NCBI RefSeq assembly: GCF_000969825.1
Contig: NZ_KQ033920.1
Location: forward strand, 409,172 to 473,171
Origin: Parabacteroides gordonii MS-1 = DSM 23371
GTDB taxonomy: Bacteria; Bacteroidota; Bacteroidia; Bacteroidales; Tannerellaceae
Direction: 5' to 3'
DNA: 64,000 nt
Positions 15,637 through 24,453 of the stretch are shown piece after piece. Each line of letters begins with the position of its first letter. The first letter of the stretch is position 1. The notes under the pieces were generated by a model. The model was not told the origin of the DNA. It made no database searches and saw only the letters and a program-made list of their open reading frames with translations. The position numbers and the translations under genes were made by a program.

Positions 15637-16371
15637 TTATCCTAGTATTTTCAGAATTTGCTCCGGTGTTGCTTGCGGCAATAATTGTGTGAGGTAATCT
15701 ATCAAGCGTTGTTTTGACTCTTCCGGTGACCGGTTGCCGGCAGCCTGTACTTTTTCTTTGCCGAACAGTACTTCCGGCGTTGTATATCTGGCGATACCCC
15801 ATCCGTAAGGTTCTCCCTTCTTGTCATATCGGTATTCGAAATCAGCCACAACGAGCCATGTTCCCATTTGCAGCCGGGTCATGACTGTTTCAAATCCATC
15901 TCCTTTCGGTTTTGTCTTTTTAAGTAAAGCCTGTGTTTCGTTTGTCTCCCATGAGTCGAACGGATTGACACTTCTTTTGACCGGCTGCTTCTTGTAACCG
16001 CACAACGCTTTTATCTCTTTGGATAGGAGGGACTCATGCTCTGTGACTGTCTTATAAATAACGTTACCCATACTTTGTAAAGGTTCCGCTTTCAGATTGT
16101 ACGTAGCACGCCTGTAGTTTACAAGTTCCGGAAACCATTCCATGCTGACAAACCCTGCTTTCTTCTGAAAGAGTTTCCCATAAGCACAATTGAAATTTCG
16201 GATAACAGGGCCTTTCCATTCCCACGGTCCCTCTTCTTCATCGGAAAACCATAATTCCTGCGGGGTAAATTCTTCAATGGAAAAATCCTCAATGCCATTC
16301 GCAAAGAAGGGTAAAAATCCCATCTTTGCAACAAGCTTCTCCAAATCTTCACAGCGATTAATCTTTGTCAT
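15637..16371 (-). CDS. Uncharacterized protein (possibly AlkZ-related)
   Basis: 244 residues with no signal peptide or membrane segment. It begins CEDLEKLVAKMGFLPFFAN, has an aromatic segment LWFSDEEEGPWEWKGPVIRN near 40-60, and later TRLQMGTWLVVADFEYRYD and YGWGIARYTTPEVLFG. This pattern reminds me of Bacteroides proteins annotated as AlkZ-related (winged-helix DNA glycosylase relatives), but I hold that lightly. It is flanked by GNAT genes and has no operon partner. Confidence 0.55.
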   Translation of the reverse strand: MTKINRCEDLEKLVAKMGFLPFFANGIEDFSIEEFTPQELWFSDEEEGPWEWKGPVIRNFNCAYGKLFQKKAGFVSMEWFPELVNYRRATYNLKAEPLQSMGNVIYKTVTEHESLLSKEIKALCGYKKQPVKRSVNPFDSWETNETQALLKKTKPKGDGFETVMTRLQMGTWLVVADFEYRYDKKGEPYGWGIARYTTPEVLFGKEKVQAAGNRSPEESKQRLIDYLTQLLPQATPEQILKILG

Positions 16372-16438
16372 GCAGCAAATATATGAAATAATGCTTAAAC
16401 CATATGTTATTATATGGCAAAGATAGTTTGATGTGTAG

Positions 16439-16633
16439 AGTAGACCTATTACGGAAAATACTTCGTATCAGAATATACTGGATAAAGTCAGGTCTGAATT
16501 AGCCTGTAAGTATCTTGCTGAAGATATTTCCTTCTCGGAAGTCGCTTTTCTATTGGGTTTTGAATCGCAGAGTGCATTTAATAAATTCTTTCAGAAACAT
16601 TTTAAAGGGCAACCATCAGACTATAGATCATAA
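16439..16633 (+). pseudogene. Remnant of an AraC-family regulator (C-terminal HTH only)
   Basis: An open stretch of about 64 codons without a start encodes the second half of an AraC/XylS DNA-binding domain: NTSYQNILDKVRSELACKYL, then FSEVAFLLGFESQSAFNKFF and the closing FKGQPSDYRS before TAA. A stop precedes it at 16436. The sensor domain and first HTH are gone, so it is a decayed gene. Confidence 0.75.
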
Positions 16634-16723
16634 ATATTTCTTCTAAATATAGTTGTGGGATAACGAATTTCCATAACTTTGTTTTAGCATACCTGATAGT
16701 TTATAAAATAATATAGCATTTAT

Positions 16724-17272
16724 ATGAATATTCATCTTAGATTAGAGCAGCTTTCGGATTATAGAGAAACAGAAAATGTAGTACGTGAAGCATTCTGGAA
16801 CCATTTCTCTCCCGGATGTGATGAACACTATCTGCTCCATATCATGCGCGATAGTCCTGCATTTGTGCCGGAACTGAATGTTGTAGCTGTAGTTGATGAC
16901 AAAATAGTTGGAAATATAGTCTATGCAAAATCAATCATTCGGGCAGACAATGGAAACGAATATGAAGTGTTGAGTCTGGGGCCGATAGCCGTTCTTCCGG
17001 AATACCAAAGCAAAGGAATCGGCGGACGAATGATCGAATATACCAGACAGCTGGCCCGTGAAATGGGTTTCCGTGCTATTCTGTTATGTGGTGATCCGGA
17101 TTACTATTTGCGACAAGGTTTTGTGCCGGCTGAAACGTTAGGGATTCGGACTGGTGATAATATGTATGCCACCGCGCTTCATGTTTGTGAGTTATACGAA
17201 GGAGCTTTAGCCGATGCAAAAGGCCGTTACTTTGAGGACTCGATATATGAAATAGATGAAGCTGCGCCATAG
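16724..17272 (+). CDS. GNAT N-acetyltransferase (YhbS-like), C-terminus frameshifted
   Basis: 182 residues as read. Motifs: VREAFWNHFSPGCDEHYLLH near 20-40, LSLGPIAVLPEYQSKGIGGRM near 84-105 (acetyl-CoA Q-x-x-G-x-G), and ILLCGDPDYYLRQGFVPAE near 125-143. The frame ends at 17272, but the next bases in another frame read EFDKKFPLKEKITGTPSQKR and stop at 17367, matching the expected tail of this family. A one-base deletion (or two-base insertion) near 17268 therefore seems to have cut off about 30 residues. The catalytic core is complete, so activity may persist. Confidence 0.8.
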   Translation: MNIHLRLEQLSDYRETENVVREAFWNHFSPGCDEHYLLHIMRDSPAFVPELNVVAVVDDKIVGNIVYAKSIIRADNGNEYEVLSLGPIAVLPEYQSKGIGGRMIEYTRQLAREMGFRAILLCGDPDYYLRQGFVPAETLGIRTGDNMYATALHVCELYEGALADAKGRYFEDSIYEIDEAAP

Positions 17273-17405
17273 AATTTGACAAAAAATTTCCTTTGAAAGA
17301 AAAGATTACCGGCACTCCATCGCAAAAACGTTTCGATGAGATTGTGGTTATGCGAAGAGAGGCTTGACTGTTTAAAATAATAATAAAAACTTATTCCTGT
17401 AACTT

Positions 17406-18344
17406 ATGAAAGCTAATAATTCCGACCTGTCACGAGAGAAAATATTAATAAGAACCTCGTGGATCAGTACAATTGGTAATGCCATACTTTCCGTATCGAA
17501 AATAATTATCGGTTTGTTGGCCGGAAGTTTAGCCGTATTGGGTGACGGTATCGATTCGGCTACCGATGTGATCATATCCATTGTTATGATCTTCACGGCA
17601 CGTATCATGAGCCGCCCGCCTTCCAAGAAATACGTGTTCGGATATGAGAAAGCGGAAAGCATTGCGACCAAGATACTCTCGCTCGTTATATTTTATGCCG
17701 GCGTGCAGATGCTGTTATCCTCCATTGAAAGTATCTTTTCGGACGAGGTAAAAGAAATTCCCGCTCCCGTAGCTATCTATGTGACGGTATTTTCTATTAT
17801 CGGCAAGCTTTTGCTGGCATTGTATCAGTATCGGCAAGGAAAGAAAATCAATAGCTCGATGCTGACGGCAAACGCGGTCAATATGCGTAACGACGTGGTT
17901 ATCTCATCCGGTGTTCTGCTGGGATTGATATTCACGTTTATCTTTAAACTGCCGATACTCGACTCGGTTACTGGATTGATAATAAGCCTGTTCATTATAA
18001 AATCATCTATCGGTATCTTCATGGACTCCAATGTCGAACTGATGGATGGTGTGAAAGACGTCAACATCTATAATAAGATATTCGAAGCCGTGGAAAAAGT
18101 GCCCGGTGCAGGCAATCCCCACCGGGTCAGATCGAGGATGATAGGGAACCTGTATAATATCACCCTCGACATAGAAGTCGACCCCCAGATGACACTCATG
18201 CAAGCCCACGAGATTGCCGATGCCGTAGAGAAAAGTATCGAGAATTCGATAGACAATGTATATGATATACTAGTCCATGTGGAACCTGCCGGAAAATGTC
18301 AGACAGACGAGAAATTCGGAATAGATAAAGATATGGTGGAATAA
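17406..18344 (+). CDS. Cation diffusion facilitator (CDF) metal efflux protein
   Basis: 312 residues, a usual CDF length. Six membrane segments are apparent; the metal-site motif GDGIDSATDV near residue 47 carries the aspartates of helix II, and ANAVNMRNDVVISSGVL near 155 is the equivalent of the HxxxD motif in helix V, here N-x-x-x-D. A C-terminal cytosolic domain follows from about 210 (KVPGAGNPHRVRSRMIGNLY). It exports Zn2+, Fe2+ or Mn2+ in exchange for protons. The Asn in place of His in helix V, as far as I can align it, hints at Mn2+ or Fe2+ rather than Zn2+. Confidence 0.9.
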   Translation: MKANNSDLSREKILIRTSWISTIGNAILSVSKIIIGLLAGSLAVLGDGIDSATDVIISIVMIFTARIMSRPPSKKYVFGYEKAESIATKILSLVIFYAGVQMLLSSIESIFSDEVKEIPAPVAIYVTVFSIIGKLLLALYQYRQGKKINSSMLTANAVNMRNDVVISSGVLLGLIFTFIFKLPILDSVTGLIISLFIIKSSIGIFMDSNVELMDGVKDVNIYNKIFEAVEKVPGAGNPHRVRSRMIGNLYNITLDIEVDPQMTLMQAHEIADAVEKSIENSIDNVYDILVHVEPAGKCQTDEKFGIDKDMVE

Positions 18345-18374
18345 CGAATTTTTTGAATTCATATCTATAAGGAC

Positions 18375-21029
18375 TCAGAAATATAATTTATAACTTATAT
18401 TAGGGATCAAACCCGTACCGTCTTCCTTCTTTATCTTATTTGTTTTCTCATTATATTGATAGAAATGCATTCCTGTTCGTATGCCGACATTGAGCAACTT
18501 CAATGAGAACTCATGGGAAAGTTTACGTTTATTTATTCTGTAATTAATTGAAATGTCTCCATTCAGAACAGGACTGAATTTCTTACTGAAGGCTTTGGAC
18601 TCATCGAATATGATATCATGTTCTTCATTTGTTTTCTCTTCATCGACCGGAGTATAACGATCGCCGCCATGAAAGAACAAACGGGCGTTCACACTGAACA
18701 TATTTTGTTTCCGTTTGCCAACCATCCATTCTTTTCCGGCCAAGGCATTTAGTAGGAAGCTTCTATCCATTCTTGTATTCCGCCAGGTATTGTCTCCTCC
18801 TTTGTATTTTGATTTGAAGAGGGAACCTGTCAGCATATAGTAAAATCCGTTTGTCATATATTGTTCCAATGTAATATCGATACCATAGTTTTTACCTGCC
18901 CCTTTATTCGTCAATATTCTATCCAGATAGAAGTCCTCATGGTTGATCAGCGAGAAAGAGGAATTTGCTTCGACGGGGATGTTATATAAATATTGATAGT
19001 AAGGTTCGATTTTTACATGTAGATTGGATTTAATGTTCCAGTCATAACTGAAGCCAAAATGATGTGCTTTTGAAAAATCCAGGTATTTATTAGTTATCTT
19101 TTTACCGTTGAGATCCTGTTCAATAAAATAGTAATCTAATTTTTCTCTACGGCTATGTAAACCGTAAGCAACAGAAAAAGAGTGATTGTCTATAGGTTCC
19201 CATTTCAAAGCAAGTCTCGGTTCAACCGACCAGTTTTCATTGAGTGCAAAATATTGGGTAGTGATGCCTATGCTAGCTGTCACATGATGGCTGATATCGA
19301 TTACCGAGGAACTGAAAGCGGACAGAACCATACTTTTTCCATTTCCTTTGGATATCTGTTCCATCGGCCTATCCAGTCCGAAGTTAGGGCTGACTTTATA
19401 ATCGAGATCATAGTTCAATCCAGTAATTGCAATGCCTGACCTGTTGGTGTGTTTCGAACTGAACTTCTTATTTATATATGAATTGAACAGGATATCCCAT
19501 TTCCTGTTTTGTATATCTCCGACATGTATTGATTGATCATCCAAAGTTTCCTGATCGGCCGATATTCTGTCTTTTGAATAAGTGGCAGACAAAGAAGAAC
19601 GTAGATAAGTATTCTCATCGATAAAATATTTGTGGGTTATTCCACCGACTAATTTTTCTATCTTATTTTCGGCAGATTGCCGGTCTGCCTGTGTTTCCCA
19701 CTTCGCGCGCTCCTCCGCATCTGCTTTGTTCCTGTCAATCAATCCTAATCCCCAGATAGAGAAAGTTCCGGCCTTTTTAGTCGGAAAGTTAAGTTTGAAT
19801 GATAGATCCTGATATTTCAGATTACTTTGGCCACCACTGGCCAGACTGGTTGTAGATAGTCGGTAATTGAAGAGATAAGAACTCCCTTGCTTCTTACTGA
19901 TCGGGCCTTCTGATGCTAAATCGATCCCCATCAATCCAACCTGGAAAGCATGTTCATATTTCTGATTGTTTCCGTTGCGCATGTGCATATCAAAGACTCC
20001 TGATAAGGCATTGCTGTATTCGGCCGGGAATGCGCCGTTATAAAAATCGGAGTTACCGATGACTTGTGTGCTTAATGCCGACAGGATACCACCACCCAAT
20101 CCTGCGATATCTGCAAAATGGGTAGGATTAGGTATCTCAACACCTTCGAGCCGCCACTGTGTGTATTGTGGTGCATTACCCCGGATAGCAATTGCATTTG
20201 TCCCGACATCTCCTGCCACACCGGCAAAGGCGGAACTCAGGCGTGCCGGATCATCGAACCCATTGGCAAACCGACTGGCTTCTTCCATGCTGATCATACG
20301 CCCTCCGGTGATCGCCATCGGATTGACGGGTTCCGCCTTTTTGACTTCGGGATGGACTACGATCTCATTCAATTGGTGAACGTTTTCTTTTAACGAGATA
20401 TCCAACTGTATTTCTTTAGATGAGGTAACGAGCACTTCATTGACGATATTGGTATTATATCCCATATAAGAGGTCTGTATATTATACCGTCCGACAGGTA
20501 CATTTTTTATCTGGAATTCTCCCAGACTATCCGTGATAGCTCCTAAAGAAGGATGTGCTAAAATACTTACTGTCGCAAATTCGACTGGTGTATTACTTTT
20601 GGAGTCGGTAACAGTTCCCCGTATCGTTTGCACGGGTTTTTCGTTTTGGGGGATGTTCGGGGCTTCTTTGTGAGTGGAAGGGTAGATGATGATATGATAG
20701 CCGTTTTTCTTATAAGTGTATTGTTCATTTTTCAATATATGTGTCAATACTTTATCGATATCAACTTCTTTCAGGGAAAGAGATATCTTTTTACTCAGAT
20801 CCAATGCCGGTTGTTCGTAAGCTATGCTGTAATCCGTTTGTTGTTCAATTTCAGAGAAAGCATCTTTTATGGATATGCTTTTGTTTTGTATTGAAATTTT
20901 CTTCTCTTTGTTCTGGGCGGTAATCCCGAAAGAGAGAAAAACGAAAAATAATAAAATGACAAACCTGTAGAGTAGTTTTATTGATTTAATTCGATCCATT
21001 ATGTTATATTTGTATTGTTGATACTTCAT
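18375..21029 (-). CDS. TonB-dependent outer-membrane receptor with STN and CarboxypepD_reg domains
   Basis: 884 residues. Signal sequence (about 12-38; an alternative start is the ATG at 20999), then an STN domain (ISIKDAFSEIEQQTDYSIAY, near 50-110), a carboxypeptidase-regulatory-like Ig domain (IRGTVTDSKSNTPVEFATVS, near 137-220), a plug (GGRMISMEEASRFANGFDDP onward) and a beta-barrel that ends in YKLYF. The STN domain contacts FecR-type anti-sigma factors, and the FecR and sigma genes lie directly upstream on the same strand. No SusD partner is present, so a siderophore or other small ligand is likelier than glycan. Confidence 0.92.
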   Translation of the reverse strand: MKYQQYKYNIMDRIKSIKLLYRFVILLFFVFLSFGITAQNKEKKISIQNKSISIKDAFSEIEQQTDYSIAYEQPALDLSKKISLSLKEVDIDKVLTHILKNEQYTYKKNGYHIIIYPSTHKEAPNIPQNEKPVQTIRGTVTDSKSNTPVEFATVSILAHPSLGAITDSLGEFQIKNVPVGRYNIQTSYMGYNTNIVNEVLVTSSKEIQLDISLKENVHQLNEIVVHPEVKKAEPVNPMAITGGRMISMEEASRFANGFDDPARLSSAFAGVAGDVGTNAIAIRGNAPQYTQWRLEGVEIPNPTHFADIAGLGGGILSALSTQVIGNSDFYNGAFPAEYSNALSGVFDMHMRNGNNQKYEHAFQVGLMGIDLASEGPISKKQGSSYLFNYRLSTTSLASGGQSNLKYQDLSFKLNFPTKKAGTFSIWGLGLIDRNKADAEERAKWETQADRQSAENKIEKLVGGITHKYFIDENTYLRSSLSATYSKDRISADQETLDDQSIHVGDIQNRKWDILFNSYINKKFSSKHTNRSGIAITGLNYDLDYKVSPNFGLDRPMEQISKGNGKSMVLSAFSSSVIDISHHVTASIGITTQYFALNENWSVEPRLALKWEPIDNHSFSVAYGLHSRREKLDYYFIEQDLNGKKITNKYLDFSKAHHFGFSYDWNIKSNLHVKIEPYYQYLYNIPVEANSSFSLINHEDFYLDRILTNKGAGKNYGIDITLEQYMTNGFYYMLTGSLFKSKYKGGDNTWRNTRMDRSFLLNALAGKEWMVGKRKQNMFSVNARLFFHGGDRYTPVDEEKTNEEHDIIFDESKAFSKKFSPVLNGDISINYRINKRKLSHEFSLKLLNVGIRTGMHFYQYNEKTNKIKKEDGTGLIPNISYKLYF

Positions 21030-21126
21030 TTTACTTCACATTGTAATGAGGTTCGATATTTCAGAATCGGGGAGAGGGTCTCAAGCTGCTTCCCGGTTCT
21101 TTTTATTCATAGGCATTTGTTGTTTC

Positions 21127-22092
21127 TTATTTACTTAATACTATCTTTTCTCCTTGTTGCCGATAGGTGAAGCCGACCACATCTTTCAATACATCGAGTA
21201 TCTCGGTAAGAGTTTCCCCTTTCAAAAATTTGACAGTGTAGGATCTGGATGCCGAAATAGCTGTCTTATCATCGATTGTGACATTGAAATGTCTTTCCAA
21301 TGTTTGTTTTATTTCATTGAATGATGAATTGATGAATAGGATTTGTCCCACTAACCAGGCGTCGGTTTCTACTGGCAATACCTGTTCGATATTCATGGCT
21401 GAGGTATTGATGTTATATGTCAGTTGCTCATTCGGCCTGAGTATTTGACTTTCCTGCAATGGTGTAGAGACTTCTACCTTTCCGCTGGTAAGGGTTGTCG
21501 TTACGTTTTCATCGCCGGGATAGGCTTTAACGTTGAATTTGGTTCCGAGAACTTTGACGGAAAGTGGTTCGGTTTTTACGATAAAAGGTTTTGCCGGATT
21601 CTTTTTAACAGAGAAATAGGCTTCTCCTTTGAGATATATCTGTCTTTGGTCATCGGTAAATACCTTTGGATATTTTATACTCGATCCGGAGTTTATCCAT
21701 ATTTCGGAGCTGTCTGGTAAGAATAAGTGCCTGGTTTCTCCGTAGGCTACGGAAATTTCTATCAGTTTATCCCGGGTATAATATAGATATCCACCGGCCA
21801 TTATGAACAAGGGGATAAGTACGGCTGCGATCCGTAAAAGTTTTTGGTGGTACGGAATATATGCTGTTTGACTCTTTGTATATCCGATCCTCTGATTTAC
21901 CCGCTTTAAAGCTGAATAGGTATCCGAATTGATTTCAGTATTCAGTTCGTTCCAATATTCTAACGAGGCTGCTTCTTTTTCTTTTGTGTTTTCATCTGCA
22001 ATAATCCACCTCTGTACTCTTTCTTCTGTTTTCTCAGGGAAGTGGCCTGATAGAAATCGTTTGATAATTATTGCGATGTTATTTTTCTCCAT
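21127..22092 (-). CDS. FecR-family anti-sigma factor
   Basis: 321 residues. A cytosolic N-terminal part (about 1-85) is followed by one membrane segment (LLRIAAVLIPLFIMAGGYLY, near 85-105) and a periplasmic FecR domain: YGETRHLFLPDSSEIWINSG, VFTDDQRQIYLKGEAYFSVK, LGTKFNVKAYPGDENV; a DUF4974-like C-terminal domain ends it (FNVTIDDKTAISASRSYTVK). It holds the sigma factor at the membrane and relays ligand occupancy of the receptor. It lies between the sigma and receptor genes. Confidence 0.92.
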   Translation of the reverse strand: MEKNNIAIIIKRFLSGHFPEKTEERVQRWIIADENTKEKEAASLEYWNELNTEINSDTYSALKRVNQRIGYTKSQTAYIPYHQKLLRIAAVLIPLFIMAGGYLYYTRDKLIEISVAYGETRHLFLPDSSEIWINSGSSIKYPKVFTDDQRQIYLKGEAYFSVKKNPAKPFIVKTEPLSVKVLGTKFNVKAYPGDENVTTTLTSGKVEVSTPLQESQILRPNEQLTYNINTSAMNIEQVLPVETDAWLVGQILFINSSFNEIKQTLERHFNVTIDDKTAISASRSYTVKFLKGETLTEILDVLKDVVGFTYRQQGEKIVLSK

Positions 22093-22166
22093 TGTACTAT
22101 ACTTTTATATATATACAGTCGACAGAGGAAAAGCTCAGTGAGAAAAAGAAAGATTTTTGAGAAAAA

Positions 22167-22721
22167 TCAAAATAAGGAGAATATGAAAGTAGAAATAGCC
22201 TTTCGTATCTCTTTCAGGGCAAGGCTTAGCTGGCTTTCGACATTTCTTTTTGTGGTGTTCAGTCGTTCTGCTATTTCCGTATTGCTTAGTCCTTCATTCC
22301 GGCTAAGGATATAAATCTGTTTGCGCTGTTCGGGCATTTTTCCGACAATATCGTCGATCAGTAGGCCGAGTTCCTTTGCAATCAGGTCTTCTTCTGAAGA
22401 ATAATTACTTTCTTCGCTTTGAAAGTCGTTTGTGTAAGCCAAGTGGATATATTTGTGGTTGAGAAAGTTGATAGCTGCATTGCGGGCGATCGTATGCAGC
22501 CACGCATCGAAGGATTTTAAAGTATTAATTGATTTATGGTTGATCCAAAGGTTAACGAATATATCTTCAGCCAATTCTTCAGCATCGGATTCGGATTTGA
22601 TATATCCGTATATAAGTGCTTTCGTTTTATTGTAATAGTTTATAAAAACGGTCTCAAAGGCTTTATGGTTTCCCTCCCGTAAAGCCTCAAGTGTTTTTAT
22701 GTCAATTCTGTTACCGCTCAT
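22167..22721 (-). CDS. ECF sigma-70 factor (FecI type)
   Basis: 184 residues. Region 2 reads FETVFINYYNKTKALIYGYI and ELAEDIFVNLWINHKSINTL, followed by FDAWLHTIARNAAINFLNHK; region 4 reads MPEQRKQIYILSRNEGLSNT then EIAERLNTTKRNVESQLSLA. It is the first gene of the sigma/FecR/receptor set and should direct RNA polymerase to the receptor promoter when the receptor is occupied. Confidence 0.93.
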   Translation of the reverse strand: MSGNRIDIKTLEALREGNHKAFETVFINYYNKTKALIYGYIKSESDAEELAEDIFVNLWINHKSINTLKSFDAWLHTIARNAAINFLNHKYIHLAYTNDFQSEESNYSSEEDLIAKELGLLIDDIVGKMPEQRKQIYILSRNEGLSNTEIAERLNTTKRNVESQLSLALKEIRKAISTFIFSLF

Positions 22722-22890
22722 TAATCAACCTCTCTATACAGGAAACAAAAGAAGTAATTATTCGCCGGATAGAAAACAACTTTTTGAAATCTTAATGTAA
22801 ATAGCTATTTATATACAATTCTAAAACCTGTCGACAGCTATCGAGCGCGTACCATATACTTCCCGCTGATTGAGCTAATAAAGGCTCAAT

Positions 22891-22956
22891 CCGTAATATA
22901 GGTATAAATATCTGTAATTCATCTACAATCTCATTGCTGTTATTCCTCTATTTTTG
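22891..22956 (+). promoter_or_regulatory. Shared operator (copy 2) and promoter of the cupin gene
   Basis: A 38-bp site (22891-22928) with two GTAAT cores 21 bp apart and the ending ATCTACAA; 20 bp later the -7 box TATTTTTG (22949-22956). The -7 overlaps an upstream in-frame ATG at 22954, so translation must start at 22981. Confidence 0.8.
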
Positions 22957-22980
22957 TACTATCTAATAAATAAAGAATAT

Positions 22981-23487
22981 ATGAGAAAGAATTCGGTAAT
23001 TATCCTGATCTGTATGGCATTCTTTGCCGTGAATATCTGTAATAGTGAAAACAAAAGTAATAATAATCAAACAGTAGATACAATGGAAGATAAAACAAAA
23101 GAACCCGTATTGGGACTGGGTAATCCTATTACAGCAAACTTTATCGGTGATGCCTGGCTGAAAATGCTTTCCACGCAACCGGAATATGATTGTAACATTT
23201 ATAATGTGACATTTGCCCCCGGAACCCGTAATAACTGGCACTCCCACGCAATAGGACAGATCCTGCTTTGCACCGAAGGTATCGGTTATTACCAGGAAAA
23301 AGGCAAGCCTGCCCAACGTCTGCAACCCGGTGATGTGGTAAATATTCCTGCCAATACCGTCCACTGGCATGGTGCTGCACCCGACAGCCGTTTTACGCAT
23401 ATCGGTATCACTCCGAAAGTAAGCGAAAACAGTGCGGAATGGCTGGGAGAAGTGACTGATACTGAATATGCGGAAGCTGTAAAATAA
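22981..23487 (+). CDS. Exported cupin-domain protein
   Basis: 168 residues with an N-terminal signal (VIILICMAFFAVNIC; the Cys may be lipidated). One cupin barrel: NVTFAPGTRNNWHSHAIGQI (G-x-x-x-x-H-x-H metal site), LLCTEGIGYYQEKG, LQPGDVVNIPANTVHWHGA with the last metal histidine. Small cupins of this type often work with carboxymuconolactone-decarboxylase-like proteins. Start fixed by the -7 box at 22949-22956. It carries the shared operator and stands just before an AraC regulator. Confidence 0.87.
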   Translation: MRKNSVIILICMAFFAVNICNSENKSNNNQTVDTMEDKTKEPVLGLGNPITANFIGDAWLKMLSTQPEYDCNIYNVTFAPGTRNNWHSHAIGQILLCTEGIGYYQEKGKPAQRLQPGDVVNIPANTVHWHGAAPDSRFTHIGITPKVSENSAEWLGEVTDTEYAEAVK

Positions 23488-23552
23488 TCGAAGTCTGATA
23501 GATATAACAAAAAACGATTAACTTTGTACTGAAACATCTAAAAAGGAAGACG

Positions 23553-24449
23553 ATGGCTAAAATAGAAAAAATGGATCATATCTACCAGTATAATGACCGG
23601 ATGGGGCAGGAAACGCTGCATCCGCTGGTCAGCGTGATTGACTTTTCGAAAGTACCCGGTATAAGACGTGCCCGGATGATTTACGGCTTTTATGCAGTCT
23701 TTCTGAAAGAGGTGAAGTGCGGCGATTTGCAATACGGCCGCAATTATTATGACTACCAGGAGGGAACAATGGTTTTTACCGGCCCCGGCCAGGTAGTGGG
23801 TGTGGAAGATAACGGAGAGGTTCTGGTACCGAAAGGATGGGCGTTGTTGTTTCATCCCGACCTGATACGGGGAACTACGCTCGGACGCAATATAAAGAAT
23901 TACAATTTCTTCTCTTATGAAGTCTATGAAGCACTTCATTTATCGGAACAGGAACGGCAGATCGTGATCGATTGCCTGAAGAATATTGAATTGGAACTTC
24001 ATCGGGGAATTGATAAACACAGTAAGATGCTGATCGTTTCCAATATTGAGCTGTTGCTTAATTATTGCCTGCGTTTCTATGACCGCCAGTTTATAACCCG
24101 TGAGAATGTGAACAAAGATACCTTATCGAAGTTCGAAAAGATATTAAATGATTATTTCCTGTCGGACAAGCCGCAGGAGATCGGGTTACCGTCCGTCCAG
24201 TATTGTGCGGAGCAGTTGCATCTTTCGGCAAACTATCTGGGTGACCTGATCAAGAAAGAAACAGGCAAATCAGCACAGGAGCACATACAGCTGATGCTGA
24301 TCGATATGGCCAAAGAGAAAGTTATGGATACCAGCAAATCGATCAGTGAGATCGCTTACGAGCTGGGCTTCAAGTACCCGCAACATTTTACCCGCTTATT
24401 TAAAAAGTGTGTGGGCACTTCTCCGAATGAATATAGATTTCAAAATTGA
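23553..24449 (+). CDS. AraC-family transcriptional regulator
   Basis: 298 residues. The N-terminal half is a cupin-like sensor (YYDYQEGTMVFTGPGQVVGV; WALLFHPDLIRGT near 110). The C-terminal AraC domain has both HTHs: VQYCAEQLHLSANYLGDLIK and ISEIAYELGFKYPQHFTRLF, ending FKKCVGTSPNEYR. It has its own -7 box TAACTTTG at 23519-23526. It is directly behind a gene with the shared operator and is the nearest candidate regulator of that regulon (inference). Confidence 0.92.
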   Translation: MAKIEKMDHIYQYNDRMGQETLHPLVSVIDFSKVPGIRRARMIYGFYAVFLKEVKCGDLQYGRNYYDYQEGTMVFTGPGQVVGVEDNGEVLVPKGWALLFHPDLIRGTTLGRNIKNYNFFSYEVYEALHLSEQERQIVIDCLKNIELELHRGIDKHSKMLIVSNIELLLNYCLRFYDRQFITRENVNKDTLSKFEKILNDYFLSDKPQEIGLPSVQYCAEQLHLSANYLGDLIKKETGKSAQEHIQLMLIDMAKEKVMDTSKSISEIAYELGFKYPQHFTRLFKKCVGTSPNEYRFQN

Positions 24450-24453
24450 AAGT

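Noticed and set aside
18375..21029. SusC/SusD glycan-uptake locus
   Set aside because: The receptor is shorter than usual SusC, no SusD gene is next to it, and the sigma/FecR/STN set points to FecA-type signalling.
22954..22980. Upstream start of the cupin gene
   Set aside because: The -7 box covers 22949-22956, so an mRNA start lies behind this ATG; 22981 is the first usable codon.
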